This document shows, piece by piece, positions 33,593 through 42,798 of a DNA stretch of 64,000 bases (the stretch's first letter is position 1; each line of letters starts with the position of its first letter). A program made the position numbers and the translations under genes. Source of the DNA: an uncultured Sphingomonadales bacterium (lineage in GTDB: Bacteria > Pseudomonadota > Alphaproteobacteria > Sphingomonadales > Sphingomonadaceae); the NCBI GenBank assembly GCA_903832325.1, contig CAILBC010000043.1, forward strand, positions 1 to 64,000. The letters run 5' to 3'. The notes under the pieces are model-generated. The model saw only the letters and a list, made by a program, of their open reading frames with translations, had not been told where the DNA came from and made no database searches.

Positions 33593-35581
33593 GTGCACGA
33601 AACAGACAGGCCTGGCGGGCACGCAGCAGGCACCACACCGACATCTGCTGGCGATTCCACTGGCCCCGTTCTTGCCACGCTGGCGCGCGAACCCGCCGCC
33701 TTGCGCGCCGCGCTGGAAGGCGCCGATGCGGCCACGCTGTTGATGGTGCTGGTGCAGTTTACCGGCGCGGCAGGGCTGTTGGAACGCGCGCGGCCCTACA
33801 TTTCGGGGCCGCTGAATTACCACGAATCGATGCCCGAAGATCTGCGCGCCGAAATCCGCGACCGGTTGACCGCGGTGCTGATCGATTATGCGCAAGGGCA
33901 GCGCCCGCTGCCCCCCATTCCCGAAGGGGCGATGTTGCGCGCGATGCTCAGCACCGCCGCCGGGGAGGATGTGGCCGAAGATTATACCGCGATGATGCGC
34001 GAAGATCTGGAACCGGCCGAAACCGATCCGCGCGGCATGGTCTGGCGCGAACCGCCCGCAGCCGATCGGCTGGCGCAGTTTCCGGTGGTGATCATCGGCG
34101 GCGGGATGTCAGGGCTGTGCGCCGCGATCCGGTTGAAAGAGGCCGGCCTGCCATTCACGATCATCGAAAAGAACCAGGCCGTGGGCGGCAGCTGGTACGA
34201 AAATTTCTATCCCGGTTGCGGTGTCGACACGCCCAACCACTTTTATTCCTATTCGTTTTTCCTCAATCACGACTGGTCGCACTTTTTTGCCAAGCGCGAC
34301 GAACTGTGGGCCTATTTCGAACAGGCCGCCGATCGCTATGGCATTCGCGACCATATCCGTTTCGGCACCGAAGTCATTTCGGCGGTGTGGTCGGATCAGG
34401 ACAGCGACTGGACGCTGACCATGCGCGGCGCAGATGGTGCCCAAAGCCGGCTTCGCGCCAAGGCGGTGATTTCGGCAGTCGGCGTGCTCAACCGGCCCAA
34501 ATTGCCCGATATTCCCGGTCGCGACAGCTTCGCCGGAACCGCGCTGCACACTGCCGCGTGGGACAATGATTTCGATTGGCATGGCAAACGCGTCGGGATG
34601 ATCGGCACTGGCGCTTCGGGGCAGCAGGTGGGCCCCACAATTGCTCCCGATGTCGAACGGTTGACCATTTTTCAGCGTTCGCCGCACTGGGTCGTGCCCA
34701 ATCCCAACTATTTCGCCGAAGTGTCGGACGGGATGAAATGGGCGCTGGCCAACATTCCCTATTTCGCGCGGTGGTACAGGTTTCAGCTGTTCTGGGCTTT
34801 TGCCGACGGGCTCCATGCCGCGTTGAAAGTCGATCCGGCGTGGGATGATGGCGGCCGGTCGATCAATGTGACCAATGCGCGGCACCGCGAATTCATGGTG
34901 CGCTATCTGCGCGGCAAGCTGGGCGAAGGTTCGCCGCTGATCGACAAAGTCACGCCCGGCTATCCGCCCTATGGCAAGCGCATTCTGATCGACAACAACT
35001 GGTTCGACATGCTGAAGCGCGACAATGTCGATCTGGAAACCGGCCGGATCGCGCGGATCGTGCCCGACGGGATCGAGACCGAGGATGGCCGGCACATCGC
35101 GCTGGATGCGCTGATCTATGCCACCGGATTCCAGGCAAGCAAAGTGCTGGCGCCGATGACCATCACGGGTGTGGGCGGCAAGGATCTGCACGAATTCTGG
35201 GGGCCGGACGATGCCACCGCCTATCTGGGCACGATGGTGCCGGGGTTCCCCAATTTCTTCATGCTGATGGGCCCGAACACCGGGCTGGCGCATGGCGGCA
35301 ACGTGATTTTCATCACCGAATGCCAGGTGCGCTATATCCTGTCTGCCTTGCGCGAAGTGATCGAAACCGGTGCCGAGGCCGCCGATGTCCGCCCCGAAGT
35401 GTTTGCCGACCATGTTGCCGAAGTCGATGCACTGCACGCCGGCATGGTCTGGACGCACAAGGGCCTGACCAACTGGTATCGCAACGAGGCCGGGCGGGTC
35501 TTTGCACTGCTGCCCTATCGCCTGGTCGATTACTGGAAAATGACCCGAACGTTCACTCCCGGAGAGTACCGCATCACATGA
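33593..35581 (+). CDS. Baeyer-Villiger monooxygenase, 4-hydroxyacetophenone-monooxygenase type
   Basis: 662 residues, class B flavoprotein monooxygenase. An extra helical N-terminal domain (1-160) matches the 4-hydroxyacetophenone monooxygenase subtype. First dinucleotide fold IIGGGMSG (167-174, FAD), the BVMO fingerprint FAGTALHTAAWD (313-324) obeying FxGxxxHxxxW(P/D), then a second fold GTGASG (338-343, NADPH). It inserts oxygen next to a ketone, yielding an ester. The esterase gene starts inside its stop codon, so ketone to ester to acid plus alcohol is a coherent two-step route. GTG start with GGGAGA upstream. Confidence 0.92.
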   Translation: MHETDRPGGHAAGTTPTSAGDSTGPVLATLAREPAALRAALEGADAATLLMVLVQFTGAAGLLERARPYISGPLNYHESMPEDLRAEIRDRLTAVLIDYAQGQRPLPPIPEGAMLRAMLSTAAGEDVAEDYTAMMREDLEPAETDPRGMVWREPPAADRLAQFPVVIIGGGMSGLCAAIRLKEAGLPFTIIEKNQAVGGSWYENFYPGCGVDTPNHFYSYSFFLNHDWSHFFAKRDELWAYFEQAADRYGIRDHIRFGTEVISAVWSDQDSDWTLTMRGADGAQSRLRAKAVISAVGVLNRPKLPDIPGRDSFAGTALHTAAWDNDFDWHGKRVGMIGTGASGQQVGPTIAPDVERLTIFQRSPHWVVPNPNYFAEVSDGMKWALANIPYFARWYRFQLFWAFADGLHAALKVDPAWDDGGRSINVTNARHREFMVRYLRGKLGEGSPLIDKVTPGYPPYGKRILIDNNWFDMLKRDNVDLETGRIARIVPDGIETEDGRHIALDALIYATGFQASKVLAPMTITGVGGKDLHEFWGPDDATAYLGTMVPGFPNFFMLMGPNTGLAHGGNVIFITECQVRYILSALREVIETGAEAADVRPEVFADHVAEVDALHAGMVWTHKGLTNWYRNEAGRVFALLPYRLVDYWKMTRTFTPGEYRIT

Positions 35582-36828
35582 CCACCGCCACAATGCAGCC
35601 CGTGTTCGAGGATCTGGGCGGGGGCGGACGGATTGCCGGGGTCTGTGCGCCGGGGTTTTCAGGCGTGATCGATGCGTTTCGCGCCAATTTCGACCACCGC
35701 GATGAAGTGGGTGCCAGCGTTTGCCTGCGCCGGGGCGATGCCGTGCTGGTCGATCTGTGGGGCGGCATTGCGCGTCCGGCCGATGCATCGGGGGATGAGC
35801 CGGCTTCACCATGGAGCCGCGATACCATCGGCATTGTCTATTCGTGCACCAAAGGCGCGACCGCGCTGTGCCTGCACCACCTGATCGATCGCGGCGCGAT
35901 CACGCCCGACACCCTGATTGCTGATCTGTGGCCCGAATTTGCCGCAGGTGGCAAAGCGGCCACCACGGTGGCTATGATGCTGTGCCACACATCGCCCGTG
36001 CCGCATTTGCGCGATCCGATTCCCCCCGGCGGGCTGATCGATTTTGACATGATGGTCGGGCGCGTGGCTGCCGAAGAGGCGTTCTGGGAACCGGGCACGC
36101 GGCAGGGCTATCACGCGCTGACGTATGCCTGGACGGTGGGCAATCTGGTGCGCATCGTGTCGGGCAAGCCGCTGGGCCGCTATTTCGCCGAAGAGATTGC
36201 CGGTCCGCTTGGTCTGGATTTCCACATTGGCCTGCCCCAGGCGCACGAACACCGCGTGGCACCGATGATCGCGCCCGATCGCGCCGAGATCGATTTCACC
36301 TCGCGGTTTTTCCGCACTGCCACGCAAGTGCCGGGCAGTCTGCCCAACCTGTTCCTGTTCAACCAGGGCGGGGCCGATTTCAACGCGCGCGAAATCCATG
36401 CCGCCGAAATCGGCAGCGCCAACGGCATGACCAACGCGCGCGGGCTGGCCGGCATGTATGCCGCGCTGGCCGGTGGAGGCGGGCTGATTTCGTCTGATAC
36501 GCTGGCCCGCATGGGTCGCGTCTGCGCGGCAACGCTGGATGATGCCACGCTGATGCAATCCATGCGCTTTGCCATGGGGTTCATGGCCAGCACGGATAAC
36601 CGGGCCAGCGGCGGTGACAGCCTGCTGATCGGTGAAAGCGCCTTTGGCCATGTCGGCATGGGCGGCAGCGTGGGCTTTGTCGATCCGGCCGCAGGCATCG
36701 GCTTTGGCTATACGATGAACCGCATGGGGCCGGGCATCCTGCTCAATGCGCGCGGGCAGTCGCTGGTCGATGCGGCCTATCGCGCGCTGGGCTGGTCATC
36801 GCATGCGTCTGGCGCGTGGCGCCCTTGA
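35578..36828 (+). CDS. Serine esterase, class C beta-lactamase fold (EstB-like)
   Basis: 416 residues. The nucleophile motif SCTK (89-92, SxxK), a Tyr in the LTYAWTVG region serving as the second motif, and a HVGMGGS (HxG) triad element place it with EstB-like esterases rather than true beta-lactamases. No signal peptide, hence cytoplasmic. The ATG overlaps the monooxygenase stop (ATGA). It most likely hydrolyses the ester formed by the Baeyer-Villiger enzyme. Confidence 0.88.
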   Translation: MTTATMQPVFEDLGGGGRIAGVCAPGFSGVIDAFRANFDHRDEVGASVCLRRGDAVLVDLWGGIARPADASGDEPASPWSRDTIGIVYSCTKGATALCLHHLIDRGAITPDTLIADLWPEFAAGGKAATTVAMMLCHTSPVPHLRDPIPPGGLIDFDMMVGRVAAEEAFWEPGTRQGYHALTYAWTVGNLVRIVSGKPLGRYFAEEIAGPLGLDFHIGLPQAHEHRVAPMIAPDRAEIDFTSRFFRTATQVPGSLPNLFLFNQGGADFNAREIHAAEIGSANGMTNARGLAGMYAALAGGGGLISSDTLARMGRVCAATLDDATLMQSMRFAMGFMASTDNRASGGDSLLIGESAFGHVGMGGSVGFVDPAAGIGFGYTMNRMGPGILLNARGQSLVDAAYRALGWSSHASGAWRP

Positions 36829-36898
36829 AGGCGCGCGCCTTGACAAGGCGCGCACTGGTGGTCGACCATCCTGCCATTGGCAAACGGGGGGATCGGCA

Positions 36899-38464
36899 GT
36901 GGCATATCGCGCATGGGTGGCACCTTTTGCCGCAGGCCTGATGCTGGTCGGCCAGGCCGCGCGCGCGCAGACCCCGGCACCGCATTTCGAAGTTGAAGAG
37001 GCGACGATTGCCGGCGTCCATGCCGCGATGAAATCCGGGCAGCTGACGTGTCGCGGGCTGGTCGATGCCTATCTGCGACGGATCGCCGCCTATGACAAAA
37101 ATGGCCCGGCGATCAACGCGATTGTCACCATCAACCCGGAGGCGACGCAGATCGCCGATGCGATGGACCGGCAGTTTGCCGCCGGGGGCATGACCGGCCC
37201 GCTGTGGTGCGTGCCGATGGTGATCAAGGACAATTTCGAAACCGCCGGGTTGCAGACCAGCAATGGCGCGCTGGCCTTTGCCGGCTATCTGCCCGCGCAG
37301 GATGCGACGCAAGTCGCGCGGGTGAAGGCCGCCGGCGCGATCGTGATTGCCAAGACCAACATGGCGGAATGGGCGTTCAGCCCGGTCGAAACGGTCAGCT
37401 CGATCCTGCCCGGCTATACGCGCAACCCCTATGACACAAACCGCAGCACGGCCGGATCGAGCGGGGGAACGGCGGCCGCGGTTGCCGCCAGCTTTGCCCT
37501 TGTCGGCCTGGGCAGCGATACCGGGGATTCGATCCGCGGGCCATCATCGCACCAGGCGCTGGCGGGCATCCGTTCGACCATGGGCCTGACCAGCCGCGCC
37601 GGGGTGTTTCCGCTGAATCTGCGCGCCGACATTGCCGGGCCGATGGCGCGCACGGTGGAGGATATGGCCACCGTGTTTCAGGTGCTGACGGGTGAAGACC
37701 CGCGCGACCCTGTCACCGCCGAAGCCGCGCACCACCCGGCGCCCGATATCCGCGCGGCGCTCGTGCCCGGCGGGCTGAAAGGCGCGCGGATCGGCGTGCT
37801 GCACGAAGCCTATGACCGCGCCAGTGCCGATCCGGAAATCCTGGCGCTGTTTCGCGCCGCGCTGGATGATTTGCGCCGTCAGGGGGCAATCCTTGTCGAT
37901 CCCGCGAAAATCGATGGTTTTGCCGAACCTGCCCCCGGGCGCGCGCCGTGCCTGGGGTTCAAGCACGATCTGAATGCCTTTCTGCAGCCGCGCGCCGAGC
38001 GCACCGGGGTTGCCAACCTGGCCGCGGTGATCGCATCGGGCAAGTTTCACCCTTCGGTCGCCAAACGGCTGGAGGATGCGGAAAAGGTGGTGGTAAACGG
38101 CCTCGAATCCCCGGTATGCCAGGCTGATGAAGCCTATCGCAGCGGCTTGCGCGCGGCCGTGCTGAAGACCATGACCGACCTGCATCTCGATGCGCTGGTC
38201 TATCCCACGTGGAGCAACCCGCCGCGCCTGATCGGCGATCTGAACACCCCGGGCGGGGACAACAGCCAGATCTTTTCGCCCTATACCGGGTTTCCGGCGC
38301 TCAACGTGCCGATGGGGTTTTCGCGCGGCGGCACGTTGCCCGCAGGGATGACGTTTTTTGGCCGCCCGTGGACCGAAGCCGGCCTGATCCGCCTGGCCTA
38401 TGGCTATGAACAGGCAACGCAGCACCGCCACGCACCGGCATCGACGCCGCCGGTCAGGGATTGA
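36899..38464 (+). CDS. Exported amidase, amidase-signature family
   Basis: 521 residues from GTG 36899, which has GGGGGG upstream and gives a signal peptide (about 1-23, ARAQ). The Ser-cisSer-Lys triad is visible: VPMVIKDNF (K110), TAGSSGGTAAAV (S187/S188) and GDSIRGPSS (S211, usually GGSIR). Amidases hydrolyse amides to acid and ammonia, the natural step after nitrile hydratase; however this one is probably periplasmic while the hydratase is cytoplasmic, so direct coupling is doubtful. Long frames extending upstream into the esterase gene are not the true start. Confidence 0.88.
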   Translation: MAYRAWVAPFAAGLMLVGQAARAQTPAPHFEVEEATIAGVHAAMKSGQLTCRGLVDAYLRRIAAYDKNGPAINAIVTINPEATQIADAMDRQFAAGGMTGPLWCVPMVIKDNFETAGLQTSNGALAFAGYLPAQDATQVARVKAAGAIVIAKTNMAEWAFSPVETVSSILPGYTRNPYDTNRSTAGSSGGTAAAVAASFALVGLGSDTGDSIRGPSSHQALAGIRSTMGLTSRAGVFPLNLRADIAGPMARTVEDMATVFQVLTGEDPRDPVTAEAAHHPAPDIRAALVPGGLKGARIGVLHEAYDRASADPEILALFRAALDDLRRQGAILVDPAKIDGFAEPAPGRAPCLGFKHDLNAFLQPRAERTGVANLAAVIASGKFHPSVAKRLEDAEKVVVNGLESPVCQADEAYRSGLRAAVLKTMTDLHLDALVYPTWSNPPRLIGDLNTPGGDNSQIFSPYTGFPALNVPMGFSRGGTLPAGMTFFGRPWTEAGLIRLAYGYEQATQHRHAPASTPPVRD

Positions 38465-38483
38465 CCGCGCGGGGGATCGATCC

Positions 38484-38532
38484 AGAGCGCGATGACAAAA
38501 AGCGGGAACCGGTTTTGCGCAAAAATCACGCG
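38484..38532. repeat. Alphaproteobacterial palindromic extragenic repeat
   Basis: AGAGCGCGATGACAAAAAGC followed by GGGAACCGGTTTTGCGC and AAAAATCACGCG matches the dispersed element family with core AAAnGnGGGAACCGGTTTT found in many alphaproteobacteria. It lies just after the amidase stop. Confidence 0.65.
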
Positions 38533-38542
38533 ACAACAACAA

Positions 38543-38587
38543 CCTGGACCATGACGGCGTTGCAACGAAACGTCATCATGGTCCAGG
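38543..38587 (+). terminator. Hairpin before the M20 peptidase gene
   Basis: CCTGGACCATGACG (38543-38556) pairs with CGTCATCATGGTCCAGG (38571-38587) apart from a 3-nt bulge. It may end the amidase transcript or act in the leader of the next gene. No T-run follows. Confidence 0.45.
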
Positions 38588-38681
38588 CACAGGCAACAAG
38601 GGCACGATTGGCGGCTTCCCCCGGGGCGCAAAACTTGCTGGTATGCATGAAACGCGCGATCCGCGCAGTGAGGACACCACG

Positions 38682-40112
38682 ATGACGATCATCAAACCTG
38701 CGATTGCCGTGGCCGCGTTGGCAGGGGCGCTGCTTGGTGCGGCGGCACAGGCGCAGGCAACGCTGCGGCCCGATCAGGTGGCGTTTCGCGCGCTGTACAA
38801 GGACCTGGTGGAGACCGACACCTCGATCACGACCGGATCGTGCACGCTGCTGGCGGACAAAGTGGAACGCCATTTGCGCGATGCCGGCTATGGCGATGCG
38901 GATATAACCCGCTTTGCCGTGCCCGACCATCCCAAAGAGGGCGGGCTGGTGGTCATCCTGCCCGGCACATCGGCCACGTTGAAGCCGATCCTGCTGCTGG
39001 GTCATCTGGATGTGGTGGTGGCCAATCGCGCGGACTGGGACCGTGACCCCTATCGTCTGATCGAGGAAGGCGGCCAGTTCTATGGCCGTGGCACCGCCGA
39101 TATGAAGGCGATGGACGCGGTGTGGATCGACCTGATGAGCCGGCTGAAACAGGGCGGCACGCGGTACAAGCGCACGCTGAAACTGGCGCTGACTTGCGGC
39201 GAGGAAACCAGCACCGCGTTCAACGGCGCGCAGTGGTTGAGCGAAAACCGGCGCGATCTGATCGATGCGGAATTCGCGCTCAACGAAGGCGGCAGCGGGC
39301 GCACCGATGGCAAGGGCAAAGTGCTGACCGAGCAGTTGCACGTGGGCGAAAAGACCCCGGTGAATTACCGGATCGAAGCGACCAACGCGGGCGGCCATTC
39401 GTCAATCCCGATTGCCGACAACGCGATCTATGAATTGGCCGATGCGCTGGTCAAATTGCGCGCTTATGAATTTCCGGTGCAGTTTACCGACACGACACGC
39501 GCGTTTTTTGCCAAGGCCGGCGCCGCGCGCGGCGATGATCTGGGCAAGGCGATGGTGGTGCTGGCCACGGCCACCCCGGGCAGCGCGGAATTTGCCGCGG
39601 CCGAGGCGAAAGTGAACGCCGATCGCGGCTATCACGCGCTGCTGCGCACGACTTGCGTGGCGACTTTGCTCGATGGCGGGCATGCCAACAATGCCCTGCC
39701 GCAGCGTGCCGGGGCCAATGTGAATTGCCGCATCTTTCCCGGCGTGACCGGCGAGGCGGTGCGCGCCACGCTGGAAACAGTGATCGCCGATCCGCGCATG
39801 ACGGTGAAGCGCACCGATTTGCGCGGCCCCGATGCCAAGGCGCCGCCGCTCGATCCCAAAATCCTGGGCCCGGCGGAAAAGCTGGTGGCGAAATACTATC
39901 CCGGGGTGCCGCTGGTGCCGGCCATGTCGGCCGGCGCCACCGATGGCGTGTTTCTGGAAGCGGTGGGCATTCCGTCTTACGGCCCGCCCGGGTTCTATAC
40001 CAATCCCGATGGCAACGGGGTTCATGGCCTGAATGAACATGCCATTGTCGCGGCGGTCTATACCGGGCGCGATCTGCTCAACGATCTGGTGCGGGAGTAT
40101 GCATCGCATTGA
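38682..40112 (+). CDS. M20-family metallopeptidase, exported
   Basis: 476 residues. Signal peptide 1-25 (AAQAQA). Zinc ligands and catalytic residues: GHLDVV (H108, D110), RGTADMK (D140, bridging), CGEE (catalytic E174, ligand E175), and the lid domain between about 210 and 350 with NAGGHSSIP. The C-terminal GVHGLNEHA supplies the last histidine. Removes residues from peptides or deacylates amino-acid conjugates in the periplasm. ATG 38682 gives the clean signal; a longer frame exists from 38643. Stop overlaps the aminopeptidase TTG. Confidence 0.88.
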   Translation: MTIIKPAIAVAALAGALLGAAAQAQATLRPDQVAFRALYKDLVETDTSITTGSCTLLADKVERHLRDAGYGDADITRFAVPDHPKEGGLVVILPGTSATLKPILLLGHLDVVVANRADWDRDPYRLIEEGGQFYGRGTADMKAMDAVWIDLMSRLKQGGTRYKRTLKLALTCGEETSTAFNGAQWLSENRRDLIDAEFALNEGGSGRTDGKGKVLTEQLHVGEKTPVNYRIEATNAGGHSSIPIADNAIYELADALVKLRAYEFPVQFTDTTRAFFAKAGAARGDDLGKAMVVLATATPGSAEFAAAEAKVNADRGYHALLRTTCVATLLDGGHANNALPQRAGANVNCRIFPGVTGEAVRATLETVIADPRMTVKRTDLRGPDAKAPPLDPKILGPAEKLVAKYYPGVPLVPAMSAGATDGVFLEAVGIPSYGPPGFYTNPDGNGVHGLNEHAIVAAVYTGRDLLNDLVREYASH

Positions 40113-42796
40113 AACCGCCCCGCTGCCTGCCAGACCGGCGGGACGTCTTGCAGGGCGCGCTGGTCCTGCCCGCGCTGGTACTTGCCGGAACGGCGGCGGG
40201 CGCGCCCGATCCATTGGACGATCCGCAGGTGCGGCCCGGCATCGCGCTGGCGTTGGCGCAGCGGCGGGCTGCCCGGATCTCGCACATCCGCTATGCCATC
40301 AGCCTGGACCTGACCGGGCCGGACCGGGCGATCGGTTTAGTGAGCATGGCGTTCGACCGGGTTGCGGACAGCGGCAATCTTGTGCTCGATTTTCGCGGGC
40401 CCGTGCTGGCCGATCTGGTTGTCAACGGGCAGCCGGTGGTGCGGCTGGTGCGGCACAACGGCCATCTCGTGCTGCCCGAAGGCCTGCTGCGCACCGGCAC
40501 CAACACCCTTTCGGCGCGTTTCGAAACGCCGATTGCTGCTGCTGGTGCCGCGATCATCCGGTTTCACGACGCCAGCGATGGGCAGACTTATCTTTACACG
40601 CTGCTGGTGCCGTCCGATGCCAATCTGCTGTTCCCCTGTTTCGATCAGCCTGACCTGAAGGCGCGGGTGTCGTGGCATCTGGTCGCGCCGGCGGGGTGGA
40701 CAGTGCTGGCCAACGGCCCGATCGCCGAAAAGCAGGATGTGGGCGCGACAACGCATTGGCATTTTGCCGAATCTGCACCGATTTCCACTTATCTGGCGGC
40801 CTTTGCTGCGGGCCCTTGGGCCACCTGGACGTCCGCCCCGGCGGGCGCGCAGCCGATCACGCTTCATGCCCGTGCGTCGCGTCGGCAGGATGTCGATGCC
40901 GCGGTGCAGCTTGCCACCAACCGCGCCGCGCTCGATTGGCTGGCGCGCTGGTTCGGCGTGCCGTTTCCCTTTGCCAAGCTCGACCTGCTGCTGGCCCCGG
41001 CGTTTCCGTTTGGCGGGATGGAGCATGTCGGCGCGGTGTTCTACAACGAAGACAGCTTTGTCTGGCGCGAGCCGCCGACGCTGCCGCGGCGGCTGCGGCG
41101 CGATCAGACGATCTATCACGAAATCAGCCACCAGTGGTTTGGCGATGACGTGACGATGCGCTGGTTTGACGATCTCTGGCTGAAAGAGGGCTTTGCCACG
41201 TATATGGCGGCGCGCATCCAGGCCGATCTTCAGCCCGATAGCCGGGCCTGGACCACATTCCTGCTTTCGATCAAGACCCCGGCCTATCGCGCCGATGCCA
41301 GCCTGGGCACGCAGCCGCTGTGGCAGGCGCTCGACAATCTGGATGCGGCAAAAAGCAATTATGGCCCGATCGTCTACAACAAGGCGCCGGCGGTGATCAA
41401 ACAGCTGGCGCATTTCGTGGGGGAGGCGGGCTTTCGCGCCGGGCTGCATGCCTTTTTGCTGCGCCACGCGCTGGGCAATGCGACCTGGCGCGATCTGCTC
41501 GATGCGGTGGGGGCGGCATCGGGGGTGGATCTGGCCGCGTTCGGGCGCGCCTATGTCTTGCGCGCCGGGATGCCGCGGATCGATACGCAGATCGATCTGG
41601 TGGAGGGGCGGATCGCCGCGCTGACGCTGGTGCAGCGGCCGGTGCGGGCGTTGCCGGGCGAACCGGACACCGGGGCTTCGCCCAATAAGGCTGCAGGCGA
41701 ATACTGGCCGATGAAGCTGCGCGTGCGGCTGGGCTATGCCGGGGGCGCCGATGTGGTGCTCGATGCCGTGTTTGAAAGCGGCCGGGTGACCGTGCCGGGC
41801 GCGGCGGGGCGGCCCGCGCCCGACTATGTCTGGGCCAATGACGATGATCAGGGCTATGGCCTGTTTCTGCCCGATGATCGCAGCGTGGCGTGGATTGCCG
41901 CAAACGTGGGATCAGTGCGCGACAGCCTGCTGCGTGCCATGCTGTGGGGCGCGCTGTGGGATGTGGTGCGTGACGCCCGGTTTGGCCCGGCGCGCTTTAT
42001 TGAGGTAGTCTTGCGGGCGCTGCCGGATGAGGCGGACGAACAGATTTCGCGCACGTTGCTGGCGCGCGCGGCGCAGGCGCTGGATGTCTATCTGCCCGAA
42101 CCGCGCGCGCGGCCGTTGCGCCCCGCGTGGGAGGCGGCGCTGATTGCGCGCAGCGACGATGCGGCGCTGGGCTATGGCCTGCGCAAGGATGCGCTGGACC
42201 GGTTGATCGCGACGGCGCGCACACCGGCCGGGCTGGACCGGCTGCGGGCGCTGCTGGCCGAAACGCTGCCGGCGCCGGGCACCGCGCAGCCGATCCGCCA
42301 GCCCACGCGCTGGGCCATCGTGCAGCGACTGGTGACAATCGATGCGCCCGATGCGGCGGCGATCCAGGCGGCCGAAGTGGCGCGCGACCATTCGACCGAG
42401 GCGGTGAAAGACGCCTTTGTCGCGCGCGCCGCAACCCCCGCGGTGGCCGTGAAGCAGGCCTGGTTTGCGCGCTATTTCGACGATCGCGATCTCAACGAAG
42501 CCTGGGTGAGCGAAAGCCTGGCCGCGTTCAACCCGGTCGAACAGGCCGACCTGACGCTGCCGTTCCTGCGCCCCGCGCTCGATCGGCTGGAATGGATCCG
42601 CGCCAACCGCCGCATCTTTTTCCTGCCCGAATGGATCGATGCCTTCATCGGCGGACAAGTCGGCGCACCCGCGCTGGCGGTGGTCGACAGCTTTCTGGCC
42701 GAACGCACCACACTGCCGATCGATGTGCGGCGCAAGATCCTGCTGGCGCGCGACGAACTGGAACGCACCGTCAGGATCCGCGCGGAACAGGTCTGA
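40109..42796 (+). CDS. M1-family aminopeptidase, Tat-type signal
   Basis: 895 residues. The twin-arginine-like start PDRRDVLQGALVLPALVLAG suggests export. Exopeptidase motif GGMEH (302-306, usually GxMEN) and the zinc site HEISH (337-341) with E360 are in correct spacing; the C-terminal helical domain (about 520-895) is of ERAP/PepN type. Starts with TTG overlapping the M20 stop (TTGA). Together with the M20 enzyme it forms a periplasmic peptide-degrading pair. The stop is 2 bp from the stop of the convergent methyltransferase-like gene. Confidence 0.9.
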   Translation: MKPPRCLPDRRDVLQGALVLPALVLAGTAAGAPDPLDDPQVRPGIALALAQRRAARISHIRYAISLDLTGPDRAIGLVSMAFDRVADSGNLVLDFRGPVLADLVVNGQPVVRLVRHNGHLVLPEGLLRTGTNTLSARFETPIAAAGAAIIRFHDASDGQTYLYTLLVPSDANLLFPCFDQPDLKARVSWHLVAPAGWTVLANGPIAEKQDVGATTHWHFAESAPISTYLAAFAAGPWATWTSAPAGAQPITLHARASRRQDVDAAVQLATNRAALDWLARWFGVPFPFAKLDLLLAPAFPFGGMEHVGAVFYNEDSFVWREPPTLPRRLRRDQTIYHEISHQWFGDDVTMRWFDDLWLKEGFATYMAARIQADLQPDSRAWTTFLLSIKTPAYRADASLGTQPLWQALDNLDAAKSNYGPIVYNKAPAVIKQLAHFVGEAGFRAGLHAFLLRHALGNATWRDLLDAVGAASGVDLAAFGRAYVLRAGMPRIDTQIDLVEGRIAALTLVQRPVRALPGEPDTGASPNKAAGEYWPMKLRVRLGYAGGADVVLDAVFESGRVTVPGAAGRPAPDYVWANDDDQGYGLFLPDDRSVAWIAANVGSVRDSLLRAMLWGALWDVVRDARFGPARFIEVVLRALPDEADEQISRTLLARAAQALDVYLPEPRARPLRPAWEAALIARSDDAALGYGLRKDALDRLIATARTPAGLDRLRALLAETLPAPGTAQPIRQPTRWAIVQRLVTIDAPDAAAIQAAEVARDHSTEAVKDAFVARAATPAVAVKQAWFARYFDDRDLNEAWVSESLAAFNPVEQADLTLPFLRPALDRLEWIRANRRIFFLPEWIDAFIGGQVGAPALAVVDSFLAERTTLPIDVRRKILLARDELERTVRIRAEQV

Positions 42797-42798
42797 CC

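Noticed and set aside
35551..35565. AACGTTCACT-like copy of the LacI-type 10-mer
   Set aside because: Lies inside the monooxygenase coding end and lacks the dyad; regarded as chance.
35578..36828. Call as a true beta-lactamase
   Set aside because: SxxK is present but the context (monooxygenase partner, no signal peptide) and the other motifs fit EstB-like esterases.
36746..36898. Upstream extension of the amidase frame into the esterase gene
   Set aside because: Would place about 50 Arg-rich residues before a clear signal peptide; GTG 36899 has a strong ribosome site.
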